A stretch of DNA of 64,000 nucleotides from CAVPCZ01 sp963779225 (GTDB lineage: Bacteria > Bacteroidota > Ignavibacteria > UBA10030 > UBA6906). The position numbers were made by a program, and so were the translations under genes. The stretch spans positions 2,294,001 through 2,358,000 of the forward strand of contig CAVZWW010000003.1 of the NCBI GenBank assembly GCA_963779225.1, in the 5' to 3' direction. The notes beneath the pieces were generated by a model. That model worked only from the letters and a program-made list of their open reading frames with translations. It was not told where the DNA came from and ran no database searches. Shown piece after piece: positions 44,505 through 52,579 of the stretch (positions are counted from its first letter, which is position 1; each line of letters starts with the position of its first letter).

Positions 44505-45263
44505 ATGCTCCGCAAACGAATTCTCCCCTGTCTGGATGTGCGCGACGGCGTCGTCGTGAAGGGTGTGAACTTTGTCGGTCTACGCGAGATGGGGGATCCG
44601 GCCGTCCACGCACGCTTCTACAACGACGAAGGGGCGGATGAACTGGTCATCCTGGACATCACGGCCTCACGCGAGGTGCGTAAAAGTGTATTGCACGTGA
44701 TTGAAGCAGTGGCGGACAGTATCTTCATCCCGCTGACCGTGGGCGGAGGAGTGCGGAGTGCGGAAGATGTGCGCGAGATGTTGATTGCCGGCGCTGATCG
44801 CGTCAGTCTGAATACGGCGGCTGTGCAGCGTCCGGAGGTTTTGACCGAGGCGGCGGAACGGTTCGGAACACAATGTGTGGTGGCGGCGATCGATGCACGC
44901 AGGCGGACGAACGGATCCGGGTGGGAGGTGTACATCTTCGGTGGCCACCAGCCGACAGGTCTGGATGCCGTGGAGTGGGCGGAAGAGGTTGAACGGCGGG
45001 GAGCAGGTGAAATATTGCTGACGAGCATGGATCGCGATGGTACTCAAATCGGATACGACCTGCCTTTGCTGCAGGCGATCACGTCGAGGGTGAAGATTCC
45101 GGTCATTGCTTCCGGCGGCGCAGGCACACTGGAACACTTTGCGGAAGCGTTCACAAACGGGGGTGCCAGTGCGGTGCTGGCGGCATCCCTTTTTCACACC
45201 CGGGACCTGACGGTTTCCCGGCTCAAGGAGTTCTTGCATAACAAAGGAGTGCCTGTCCGATGA
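44505..45263 (+). CDS. hisF: Imidazole glycerol phosphate synthase cyclase subunit HisF
   Basis: A 252-residue TIM barrel. Catalytic Asp residues are in RILPCLDVRDGVVVKG and ILLTSMDRDGTQIGYD; phosphate loops are VGGGVRSAED and IASGGAGTLEH. It pairs with HisH to form imidazole glycerol phosphate and AICAR. It overlaps hisIE by four bases. Confidence 0.96.
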   Translation: MLRKRILPCLDVRDGVVVKGVNFVGLREMGDPAVHARFYNDEGADELVILDITASREVRKSVLHVIEAVADSIFIPLTVGGGVRSAEDVREMLIAGADRVSLNTAAVQRPEVLTEAAERFGTQCVVAAIDARRRTNGSGWEVYIFGGHQPTGLDAVEWAEEVERRGAGEILLTSMDRDGTQIGYDLPLLQAITSRVKIPVIASGGAGTLEHFAEAFTNGGASAVLAASLFHTRDLTVSRLKEFLHNKGVPVR

Positions 45264-45913
45264 CACCAGGCGAACTGCGGTATGATGAACACGGGGTCGT
45301 TCCGGCGGTGATTCAGGATGTGCAGACCGGCGTCGTGCTGATGGTAGGCTACATGAGCCGGGAGAGTCTCGAGAAGACGCTCGAAAAGGGGGAAACAGTG
45401 TTCTGGAGCCGCAGCAGGAAAGTGCTCTGGCCAAAAGGGGCGACGTCGGGCAATACCCAGCGTGTGAGGGAAATACGGTATGACTGTGATGCCGATACTC
45501 TTTTAGTCAGGGTAGAGCAGAAGGGAGTGGCGTGTCACACCGGAGAATATTCATGCTTTTACAGAGCCCTTCCCGGGTTGCAGGGTGAGCCGGCTCCGGG
45601 ACCTGCCTCGTTGGGTGAGACCCTGGCTGTTCTGGGCCGTCGCATTCATCAACGAAACCTGGAACGGCCGGAGGGATCGTACACTGCGAAGCTGCTGAAG
45701 GGTGGAATTGACAGGATTCTGAAGAAGATCGGGGAGGAATCAGGGGAGGTAATCATTGCCGCAAAGAACCACGCCCCTTCCGAAATCACCTGGGAGGTGG
45801 CGGATCTGCTGTATCATCTTCTGGTCATGATGGAACATGAAGGAATCCGGCTGGAAGATGTTGCCGCGGTATTGCAGGACAGGGGCAAAGACGCCACCGC
45901 CCAAACACGCTAG
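45260..45913 (+). CDS. hisI: Bifunctional phosphoribosyl-AMP cyclohydrolase / phosphoribosyl-ATP pyrophosphatase HisIE
   Basis: A 217-residue fusion. The N-terminal HisI part has the zinc and magnesium site YDCDADTLLVRVEQKGVACH and SGNTQ; the C-terminal HisE part has IDRILKKIGEESGEVIIAAKN. It catalyses steps two and three of the pathway and ends the operon. A convergent gene follows after 169 bp. Confidence 0.95.
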   Translation: MTPGELRYDEHGVVPAVIQDVQTGVVLMVGYMSRESLEKTLEKGETVFWSRSRKVLWPKGATSGNTQRVREIRYDCDADTLLVRVEQKGVACHTGEYSCFYRALPGLQGEPAPGPASLGETLAVLGRRIHQRNLERPEGSYTAKLLKGGIDRILKKIGEESGEVIIAAKNHAPSEITWEVADLLYHLLVMMEHEGIRLEDVAAVLQDRGKDATAQTR

Positions 45914-46082
45914 TCGGCCTGGCGATCTGGCTGCCCGCCGGGGAGAGTCGAACCCCGGGGCTGGAAGAGCTCCTCTGCGAAATCCCGGGGGGCTTGCGGT
46001 AGCGCGTCGGCGAAGAGGAGAGGGAAGTCTCTGTGAAGAATCAGTTTGGCAGGTGGTCACGCGTGGTGCCGGCCTCCTGTTT

Positions 46083-46940
46083 CTAGTGTTCTGACGCTGC
46101 TTCCATTGCCCGAAGGTACGAGATACCTCTGCGGATGAAGTCGGAGCCGTCGGGGCAGACGTTGTGAAACATCCCGCGTTCGTATGCGAAGTTCCCTATG
46201 CCGGAGTTGTATCCTTCCAATCCCACATATCCTGTAAACCCGATTTGACGAAGTGTGGTGAAGATTTCCCGCCAGGGGATCAGGCCGGTCCCGGGAATTC
46301 CCCGGTCGTTTTCGCAAGCATGGAGCGCATAGAGGCGTGGCGCGACGGTCCGCAAGGCGGCGGCATAGTTGCGGACTTCGGTAACAACGTGATAGGTATC
46401 AAAGAGGACGCGGAGAGCCGGATGGTCTGCGAGTGCGATGAGGCGCATGAGTTGTTCAGGGGTGTTGACCACGTGCGAGCGGAAATGGCTCATGGGTTCG
46501 AGGACGATGAGCACGTTTCGTCCCGCGGCGTATTCGGCGAGGGCATGAAGCCCTTCTGCTGTACGGGGATACTCGTCAGCTGGCGGGCGGCGGCGTTTGA
46601 CGATCCCCGGGTGTCCGTAGAGGGCGCCTGCGTACGCGACCGCGCCCAGTTCAGCCGCCACATCCACCTGTCGTTTGTGCCATTCCAGGCCCCTCGCACG
46701 GTCGGCCTGCGTATCGGCTGACAGGTCACATTCGGCCGGCCACAAGCCTCCGGGTCCGATAAGCAGATCGAGGCCGAGGGAAGCTGCATGCCGTCCGGTA
46801 GCCGGGGCGTCGAAGCGCACGTCGTCTCCGACTGAAAGCTCGAACATATCCAGATCGAGTGCACGGGCGGTGTCCAGGAGATGGAGGTGTTTGTCGGACC
46901 AGCGATCGGTAAGCAGGTAGCAGTGTGCACCGTATTTCAT
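46083..46940 (-). CDS. Sugar phosphate isomerase/epimerase-like TIM-barrel protein
   Basis: A 285-residue xylose-isomerase-like TIM barrel (AP endonuclease 2 superfamily). Metal-ligand positions are visible: Glu in LIVLEPMSHFRS, Asp-His in LRVLFDTYHVVTEV, His in LYALHACENDRGIPGTG and Glu in VGLEGYNSG. Relatives include tagatose/psicose 3-epimerases and hydroxypyruvate isomerases; the substrate cannot be told. The ATG at 46940 is selected because a promoter candidate lies 39 bp upstream and the longer frame has no domain. Confidence 0.85.
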   Translation of the reverse strand: MKYGAHCYLLTDRWSDKHLHLLDTARALDLDMFELSVGDDVRFDAPATGRHAASLGLDLLIGPGGLWPAECDLSADTQADRARGLEWHKRQVDVAAELGAVAYAGALYGHPGIVKRRRPPADEYPRTAEGLHALAEYAAGRNVLIVLEPMSHFRSHVVNTPEQLMRLIALADHPALRVLFDTYHVVTEVRNYAAALRTVAPRLYALHACENDRGIPGTGLIPWREIFTTLRQIGFTGYVGLEGYNSGIGNFAYERGMFHNVCPDGSDFIRRGISYLRAMEAASEH

Positions 46941-46978
46941 TGGCAAATATCCCGGATGAGTGGATTCTATTGCGGGTA

Positions 46979-47009
46979 GTAATGTACGTCGGCATTTGTT
47001 ATTGATCAA
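46979..47009 (-). promoter_or_regulatory. Promoter candidate, TTGA-N19-TACATTAC
   Basis: On the minus strand TTGA (47006-47009) and TACATTAC (46979-46986), 19-nt spacer, G before the TA. It points at the TIM-barrel gene. Confidence 0.55.
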
Positions 47010-47150
47010 GCGGGCGGAGACCGGGGTGCTTGATTGTTTGCTTCGCGGTCCGGAGGGTTCGGTGTCAGAGGCGGAATCCTGAATGGTAGTGTAGCTATCC
47101 CAAAGGAAGAATTGCGCCCTGGTGTCAAACCGGGGGAAGCAGAACTGCGA

Positions 47151-47181
47151 TTGACATTTTGCCCGGGATTGTCTATATTGA
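47151..47181 (+). promoter_or_regulatory. Promoter candidate for tRNA-Asn, TTGA-N19-TATATTGA
   Basis: TTGA at 47151-47154 and TATATTGA at 47174-47181, 19-nt spacer. The tRNA begins at 47190, only about five nt after the expected start site. Confidence 0.7.
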
Positions 47182-47189
47182 AATCGCTT

Positions 47190-47511
47190 TCCGCGATAGC
47201 TCAATGGTAGAGCATGCGGCTGTTAGCGAACTAGCAGCTTTCCCGGGTAACCGGGATTGAAAAACCGGGTGAATTCAGGGAACCCTAAATCCTGTGCAAA
47301 CGGGACATGGCAACCCTGAGCGAAGCCCCGCGAAGAGAATGTGTGTAGCGGGGAACGTGCAGAGACTAGGGGATGAGGAGCTCACCAATAAGCCCCACTA
47401 GCGCCCGGCATCCTTTGTCAAATTGAAGGATGATGAGATAGTCCGGACCGCAGTGAAAGCTGTGGAGCGGCCGTAACCGCAGGGTTGCAGGTTCGAGTCC
47501 TGCTCGCGGAG
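47190..47511 (+). tRNA. tRNA-Asn(GUU), interrupted by a group I intron
   Basis: The 5' exon (47190-47223) and 3' exon (47474-47511) join to a 72-nt cloverleaf: acceptor TCCGCGA/TCGCGGA, D stem GCTC/GAGC, anticodon stem TGCGG/CCGCA with loop CTGTTAA (anticodon GTT), T stem GCAGG/CCTGC with TTCGAGT, discriminator G. CCA is not encoded. The break lies between the second and third anticodon bases. A short T-poor A-run follows, and the integrase of an integrative element ends 125 bp downstream. Confidence 0.93.
47224..47473 (+). other. Group I self-splicing intron (250 nt) in tRNA-Asn
   Basis: P1 is a perfect hairpin: exon GCTGT plus intron TAG pair with CTA plus GCAGC around a CGAA loop (47219-47238), with the expected U-G wobble at the 5' splice site (47223). 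The intron ends in G (47473). The conserved R segment GTGCAGAGACTA and S segment GAGATAGTCC give P7 (GACTA 47364-47368 with TAGTC 47439-47443). P2-like (CCCGG/CCGGG, 47242-47255) and ATCCTT/AAGGAT hairpins are also visible. There is no homing endonuclease. The size resembles IC3-type tRNA introns of cyanobacteria. Confidence 0.9.
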
Positions 47512-47635
47512 CAAAAAACCCTTGATTCCATTGGCGATTTCTTTGTAACATTTACATTGTACCGTAATTGTACCCTATGGAAGAGGATTGGAACCTGTTC
47601 CGAGGGTTCCCGCCGACAAAATTGTCGTGAGGTTT

Positions 47636-48670
47636 TCACGACGCAACCTTAGCCGTCGGAAGATGTAGCCGCTCTATTGCACTCCGACGATTCGGGTCAA
47701 AAGCGTGAACGTAGACCGCCGTAGACTGTGCATCCCTGTGACCGATTAACTCCTGAATCATCCGCAGATCCACCCCCGCCGCTGCCAACCAGCTTCCAAA
47801 CGAATGGCGAAGACTGTGGAACGTCAGGGAAGGGGGGAGCTCCGCCTTATCCCGCGCTTCGGCAAAGTAAGCTGTCAGCGTGGAAACGTGCATTTTGATA
47901 ATCGGTTCCCCTGGGTTCACCATTGCAAGCAGGCGGCGGGCGACCGTGTAGAGATCCGGGGAAATCGGTATCCGCTTGGTGGTACCCTGCTTGGATTGGT
48001 ACACCGTCAACACCATCTGCTCAAAGTCGAAGCTCTCTGAGGTCAGCCGTTTCCCTTCCTCGCGCCGAATCCCGGACAACAAGTAGAAATCGACGTAATC
48101 GGAAAACACCGGATTGGGGATTACTGCCTTCAACTTCAAGTACTGCTCATATGTCAGATACCGCGGAGCATCGTACACGACGCGCCGGGGTTTCTTGAAC
48201 CTGGTCAGCGGATTGAGAACAACATAGTTGCCTTCAATCGCCCATTTGAACAGTCCCACGAGCGTGAAGATTTCATTGCGTATGGATTTGGGAAAGAGCC
48301 CCGTTTCCCGGCGGGATGCAACGAACGATTCGATTATCTGCGTTGTGATCTGATTCGCCCGAACATCCTTCTTGAGAAACGTCCCGAGATGGTTGAGCGT
48401 CGTCCCATAGTTCTTAACGGTCTTCGCTGCCAGTCCCTCCGCGCGTTTGTGTTCAAGGTAGAGTCGCACGAGCTCGCTGTAATGAAGTTTTGTGACCGGC
48501 ATTTGAGTATATCCCCGGACACCGAAAAAGATTTCCGATTCCCTCCGACGTTGCACCTCCAGGGCAAGCGTCTTGTCTTCCGTTCGTAGTGATTCGGGTT
48601 TCATCCCGACATCTCTTGCGTACATCAGCCACCACACCCGCCCGCGTCTCTTTAACCAGCAATATGACAT
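47636..48670 (-). CDS. Tyrosine recombinase (integrase) of a tRNA-Asn-linked element
   Basis: A 344-residue integrase with all catalytic residues: box I Arg in LLSGIRREEGKRL, Lys in SKQGTTKRIPI, box II HSLRHSFGSWL, box III IGHRDAQS and the nucleophile Tyr in TAVYVHAF. The N-terminal half has an AT-hook-like/arm-binding start and a SAM-like core-binding domain. The ATG at 48670 follows GGGAGGGT; an upstream GTG frame is less likely. Its 3' end lies 125 bp from tRNA-Asn, the usual placement for an integrated element. Confidence 0.9.
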   Translation of the reverse strand: MSYCWLKRRGRVWWLMYARDVGMKPESLRTEDKTLALEVQRRRESEIFFGVRGYTQMPVTKLHYSELVRLYLEHKRAEGLAAKTVKNYGTTLNHLGTFLKKDVRANQITTQIIESFVASRRETGLFPKSIRNEIFTLVGLFKWAIEGNYVVLNPLTRFKKPRRVVYDAPRYLTYEQYLKLKAVIPNPVFSDYVDFYLLSGIRREEGKRLTSESFDFEQMVLTVYQSKQGTTKRIPISPDLYTVARRLLAMVNPGEPIIKMHVSTLTAYFAEARDKAELPPSLTFHSLRHSFGSWLAAAGVDLRMIQELIGHRDAQSTAVYVHAFDPNRRSAIERLHLPTAKVAS

Positions 48671-48812
48671 AGGGTGACCCTCCCTGAAAAAAGTCGGGCG
48701 ACCGTGCCAGGGTTGCGACACCCTTTTAGATCGCCCTTCTCACCGGCGCATGAGCGCCAGCATAGTATTTAGTTTTCTCTTGTCGCAATTCGGCACGTGG
48801 GAGAATATACCT

Positions 48813-49112
48813 TTAGAGACCGGTCTTTGTCAATAGCACCGGTTTGAAATCTGGTAAAGAGATTTCATCGACTGAACCGGGAATCTCATGCGCCGTGATG
48901 AATGATTCAACATCGGCACGTTTCCACCGCCATCCCTTCTGTCCGTCACCGATCTTGTACCTGGCTGCCAGTTTGCCACCGTCCCGGAGCCGATAGACAA
49001 ACGAGAGGGAGCATTTCAATAGGCCAGCCACTTCCTCTGCCGACAGTATTTCATCCGGCCTGTTCACCTTGAGCGATTGTCCTTTGTCTTTTGGGCGGGC
49101 TTTTTTCGCCAT
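48813..49112 (-). CDS. Excisionase/AlpA-like helix-turn-helix protein
   Basis: A 99-residue protein with a MerR-type winged helix domain in its middle (ILSAEEVAGLLKCSLSFVYR; WRWKRADVESFITAH), as in excisionase-family proteins, and a lysine-rich N-terminus. Position next to the integrase suggests it controls excision or integrase expression. A small GGCGC/GCGCC hairpin (48745-48758) lies between the two genes. Confidence 0.78.
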   Translation of the reverse strand: MAKKARPKDKGQSLKVNRPDEILSAEEVAGLLKCSLSFVYRLRDGGKLAARYKIGDGQKGWRWKRADVESFITAHEIPGSVDEISLPDFKPVLLTKTGL

Positions 49113-49222
49113 CGATCTTGCATTGTAGATTGTTATTCAATTGTCCCCCTGCACGTTCTGATCTTCGTATCCATATGAAACCTTGGGTAGACCAGAGATC
49201 GTTCGTCCTGGGGCAAATTCGC

Positions 49223-49465
49223 TCATTCGGCCGTCTGTAAGTTGTTGTTTTTCATAGGGCGAGTTTCGAAGTATTTTTGGACGAGCCGCGGTACAAGGTC
49301 GTTTCGTAGCAAGAACTGCCATGCAAAGACCCGTCCATTGAATTGGTATGATGCGCGTTTGCCAATCTCTGTCTGAATGTACCTGGCGAGCGCTGCGTCT
49401 TCCGTGTACAGGAACGTCTGTGACTTGCCTGCGCTCCAGGTCTCGTATTTTGGTTTTGAGTTCAT
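49223..49465 (-). CDS. Hypothetical 80-residue element protein
   Basis: A small protein (KYETWSAGKSQTFLYTEDAA, then LARYIQTEIGKRASYQF and LLRNDLVPRLVQKYF) with no recognised family. An SD-like GGGAAGGTG precedes the ATG. An overlapping 137-codon frame on the same strand looks like a shadow. It is transcribed toward the excisionase gene. Confidence 0.5.
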   Translation of the reverse strand: MNSKPKYETWSAGKSQTFLYTEDAALARYIQTEIGKRASYQFNGRVFAWQFLLRNDLVPRLVQKYFETRPMKNNNLQTAE

Positions 49466-49653
49466 CGCCGATTTGCACCTTCCCCATCTTAAGCGTTGCC
49501 TTGAGAAATGCCCCGGCTTCTGAGGGCCTCCAGCGGCCCAATGGGGTCACGCTTTAGTATCTGTGGGTTTGCTCCTGAAGGAATGGGTGATCCTCTGCCA
49601 ATGGTTTGGTATGTGTGGCTCAAGGGTTCACTCTTTGTTTGTGACCAAAGGGT

Positions 49654-50660
49654 TCATCTTTGCCTTTGAGGCCGGAAGAGGAAAAACGCCCGGAATACAC
49701 GGAAAACCATATACACCAGGAATCCGAGCGCCGAGAAGTAGATGTAAAACTCACGGTTGTCGGTGCCCAGGGAGAAGATTTTGAGCATGGTGAACATGCT
49801 TGCGGCAAAGATGTACACCGGCCCCATGTTGAAATACTCCCCCTCTTCGATGCGCCGCAAACGACGGATTTCGTCCTGGGTGACCCGCCGCTCGCGCGAT
49901 CCGTGCCAGATCATGTTCTTGATGTGAAAGGGATTGCCCGCTGCCGCCTTGAGAATCTCGCGTTCGTATAGCCTCTGATCGCTTACCGCTATGTGGTATT
50001 CTTCGAGATAATAGCGGATCAGACGGAGCGAGGCATCCTCAGATAGTGGCTGAATGTCGATGCGCGTAAAGGATGACCAGACTTTTTTCAGGTGGATACT
50101 CTCTTTCTCCTGCACAACCGCCGCACAGATCACCGACACCGCCAGCAATTTCTCAATGAGCATCTGATGCGAAGGGCTTATTCGGTCGAGTGTGTCCAGA
50201 AAGAAGAGATAGGGGAGAGCGGCCCCCTGGACGCTTTCGATGATGATGCGTCTGCATACCCACGCTTCCCTCACCCCTGAGCCGGCGGCGGGCAAGATCC
50301 CAGTCGAGCCGTTCTTCGTCGGAGAATGCCAGGGCAAGATCACCATGGCGATGGAGGTTCTGACAGATTTCCTTCAGGCAGTCGCCAAGCGGGGTGACGT
50401 GCATGACGTAGATGATTCGATACACCGCGGAAATGTGACGAATTGGCCCCGTTTAGTCCCAACTGAAGACCGTAGGTGACATCCATATTTCGTTTGGAAG
50501 TATCGAGGATGCCCATGGCTTCAACCATAAGACGACTCTTGCCTATACCCCTGTTCCCAAGGAGAATAGTGTGTCTGCCACGCAGCAGGTTTCTCACTAT
50601 TTCGTAGAGTTCAGCCGTTCGGCCGATGAAGGCCGTGTCGTTTCGGAGATCTCCGGTCAT
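49654..50660 (-). pseudogene. AAA-type NTPase with C-terminal membrane helices, two frameshifts
   Basis: Three frames read on as one protein of about 335 residues. The N-terminus has FIGRTAELYEIVRNLL and Walker A LLGNRGIGKSRLM; a middle part (GDCLKEICQNLHRHGDLALA) and a Walker B-like ALPYLFFLDTLDRI follow; a winged-helix-like region leads to two membrane helices at the end (VYIFAASMFTMLKIF; FYIYFSALGFLVYMVF). Frame breaks are near 50435 and 50260. It is an NTPase anchored by its C-terminus; the breaks may be real or sequencing errors. It overlaps the fusion gene upstream by four bases. Confidence 0.7.
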
Positions 50661-52342
50661 TGCCGCTCGATAACGAAGGTGGTCTGCATCTTTCCCTGGT
50701 GCGGCAACCGGCGAATCTCCAGAACCACTCCGGATGCAGTCGAGCCAATCTGAGACTTTTCTGTAGCGGCATGTTCCTTGACGGTATAGCCTTCAATTTC
50801 TTGCCTAAGGCGCGACATCCGCACTGAGTATTCTTTTTCGAGTACGCGCTTCGATTCAATCAGGGCCTCAAGCTTCTGCCTTGCTTTGTCGTATGACTGT
50901 TCCGCATCGGCAAGTGATATCGGCGCGGAAAAGCCGATCCGGACAAGGTCACGCTTCAAGAGCCATACGATTGAGTCACGTTCCAGCTGCTGCCGGCATT
51001 GCGCCAGGCGGTTGTCGATCTCAAGCAGTCGCACATCTCTTTGTTCTGTAAGTACCGAAAGCTGCTCGGCAGTCAACACCCTCTTCCTCTTTGGGATATC
51101 TGCCAGCCCCCGGAGTGCAAGCGTGTCTCCCTCTTTCACCGAATCCCCTCGCTGGATGAGAATCTGGACCGATTCATCCAGGGGAGCCTCGAAGGAAATA
51201 CGCACGTATCTCTTGCCAGGAGGGATTTCACCGCTCGATGAGATCTCCTCAGGTGCGGTGACCGACACAGAAGTGATGATGCGTAGTGTGAGCTCTCCGG
51301 CAATCGGTATGACATTTTCGAGACCCAACTCCTGTATGTCGGCGTAGGTCGCGTACTTGAGCTGGAGTTCTCCACCACCCCCAATTATTGGATTGAAGCT
51401 TGTTCTTTGTCTCGGGACGCCGACCTGATCCTCGGTCTTCAATGTGCCGAACAGGTGAGTCGTGGAGCCGGGATCGAACATGCCCGGGAGTTGAAGGAGA
51501 GGGCGATCGGCCATGTCGACAACCCGGATCCGCGTATCGGCGGGCTCCGTACGGTTGCAGATCACCTCCTCGACGGCATACTCGGCAAGGTACTCCTTCC
51601 CCAGCGTGTGGAGCCGATGATCGGAGCCGGTAAAAAGGAGCGTGTGATCGTCGAGTGCGCCAGCCACCTGGAATGTGCCGGCAAGACGCTCCTTGCTGAA
51701 GAGGTTGTGGGCGATCAAATCGGCGGTGACAAAGTGAGTTTTTGAGAATTCATTATAGTCCCGTACCGCGGACTCGACGTTCTTCTGAGCCGAGCGGATG
51801 AACCGCTCGTACCCCTGATTGGCAACCAGGTATGTGGGCATACATGCCATCAAGAAGAATATGCAAAGGGTAATGTCCTGCCGGGAGCCGGTCTGCACCC
51901 GGTAGCGCTGTGGGTTATTGACTTCAAGAGGAAAGACACATTTGACGCCGGAAAAGGGGTAGAAGAGCTTCACCCCGTGGACGGTCATCGTGTCGAGGAG
52001 GGGGTGTGTGAGATAGCCAACGGACAAGCAGATGGAGATATCCTGTGCACCCAAAGGAATTCCTGTCCAGGTGAGACCAAGGTGTAGGGCAAACAGTGTT
52101 GCGGAGAGGACCGACCAGAATACGAGCGAGTGCGTGAGAGTCCTATGACCAAACCGGCGTTCGATTCTGTGGGAGACAAAGGGCAAAGCTTTTCCGATAC
52201 GGCTGGCTGCGGTGTCCACATCCGGGATGATCGAGGATAGCGCAACGGTGATGACGTTCACGGCATTTAAGGGGACCCCGGTCGTCGTCAGGATCAGGAG
52301 ATAGATGAATTCGGCGAACGTGATATGTGTCGGAGCTATCAT
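50657..52342 (-). CDS. YdjM-type membrane hydrolase domain fused to an HlyD-like hairpin
   Basis: A 561-residue protein with two unlike halves. Residues 1-190 match the DUF457/YdjM membrane family: SSIIPDVDTAASRIGK, HRTLTHSLVFWSV and GYLTHPLLDTMTVHGVKLFYPF, with several membrane helices. Residues 190-561 look periplasmic: beta segments, then a long coiled-coil pair (LTEQRDVRLLEIDNRLAQCR; AEQSYDKARQKLEALIESKR) and a lipoyl-like return (GSTASGVVLEIRRLPHQGKM), as in membrane-fusion adaptors. I know no standard family with this fusion. It lies beside a TolC-like gene and an AAA NTPase. Confidence 0.7.
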   Translation of the reverse strand: MIAPTHITFAEFIYLLILTTTGVPLNAVNVITVALSSIIPDVDTAASRIGKALPFVSHRIERRFGHRTLTHSLVFWSVLSATLFALHLGLTWTGIPLGAQDISICLSVGYLTHPLLDTMTVHGVKLFYPFSGVKCVFPLEVNNPQRYRVQTGSRQDITLCIFFLMACMPTYLVANQGYERFIRSAQKNVESAVRDYNEFSKTHFVTADLIAHNLFSKERLAGTFQVAGALDDHTLLFTGSDHRLHTLGKEYLAEYAVEEVICNRTEPADTRIRVVDMADRPLLQLPGMFDPGSTTHLFGTLKTEDQVGVPRQRTSFNPIIGGGGELQLKYATYADIQELGLENVIPIAGELTLRIITSVSVTAPEEISSSGEIPPGKRYVRISFEAPLDESVQILIQRGDSVKEGDTLALRGLADIPKRKRVLTAEQLSVLTEQRDVRLLEIDNRLAQCRQQLERDSIVWLLKRDLVRIGFSAPISLADAEQSYDKARQKLEALIESKRVLEKEYSVRMSRLRQEIEGYTVKEHAATEKSQIGSTASGVVLEIRRLPHQGKMQTTFVIERQ

Positions 52343-52547
52343 CAGTTAGCGTCTCCGGTGCTTTCTGTGAGCCTGACGGCCAAGTTCCTTTCAGGACGAT
52401 ATCAAGCAGATCTTCGATCTCTTTGATGAGAACTCGAAGATCTTCCTCCGTCGCAACCCTGCGCTTTTCAGCGCCGGCAGGGGATAGCCGGGCGTGCCAG
52501 GTATCAAGGAGGTGCTGGAGTCTGGGGTGATGGGAGATGGTGAGCAT
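52143..52547 (-). CDS. Possible small protein overlapping the fusion gene
   Basis: The first 68 residues (HPRLQHLLDTWHARLSPAGA; EEDLRVLIKEIEDLLDIVLK) look like a normal helical protein. The rest overlaps the start of the fusion gene for 200 bp in another frame and has poor composition, so the real gene probably ends near 52345 after a small frameshift. Confidence 0.4.
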   Translation of the reverse strand: MLTISHHPRLQHLLDTWHARLSPAGAEKRRVATEEDLRVLIKEIEDLLDIVLKGTWPSGSQKAPETLTDDSSDTYHVRRIHLSPDPDDDRGPLKCRERHHRCAILDHPGCGHRSQPYRKSFALCLPQNRTPVWS

Positions 52548-52579
52548 GGGGATGATGGCCTCCTTGAGAGTTTGATTGG

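Noticed and set aside
45945..45985. Minus-strand T-arm-like sequence (GGGGTTCGACTCTCCCC)
   Set aside because: The loop has an extra base and no acceptor, D or anticodon arms can be formed, so it is not a tRNA or tmRNA end.
47366..47639. Small minus-strand frames over the tRNA-Asn 3' exon
   Set aside because: They translate the antisense of a tRNA and group I intron; similar false proteins are common in databases.
49137..49550. 137-codon minus-strand frame overlapping the 80-residue element gene
   Set aside because: Overlaps a more protein-like frame with better start context.
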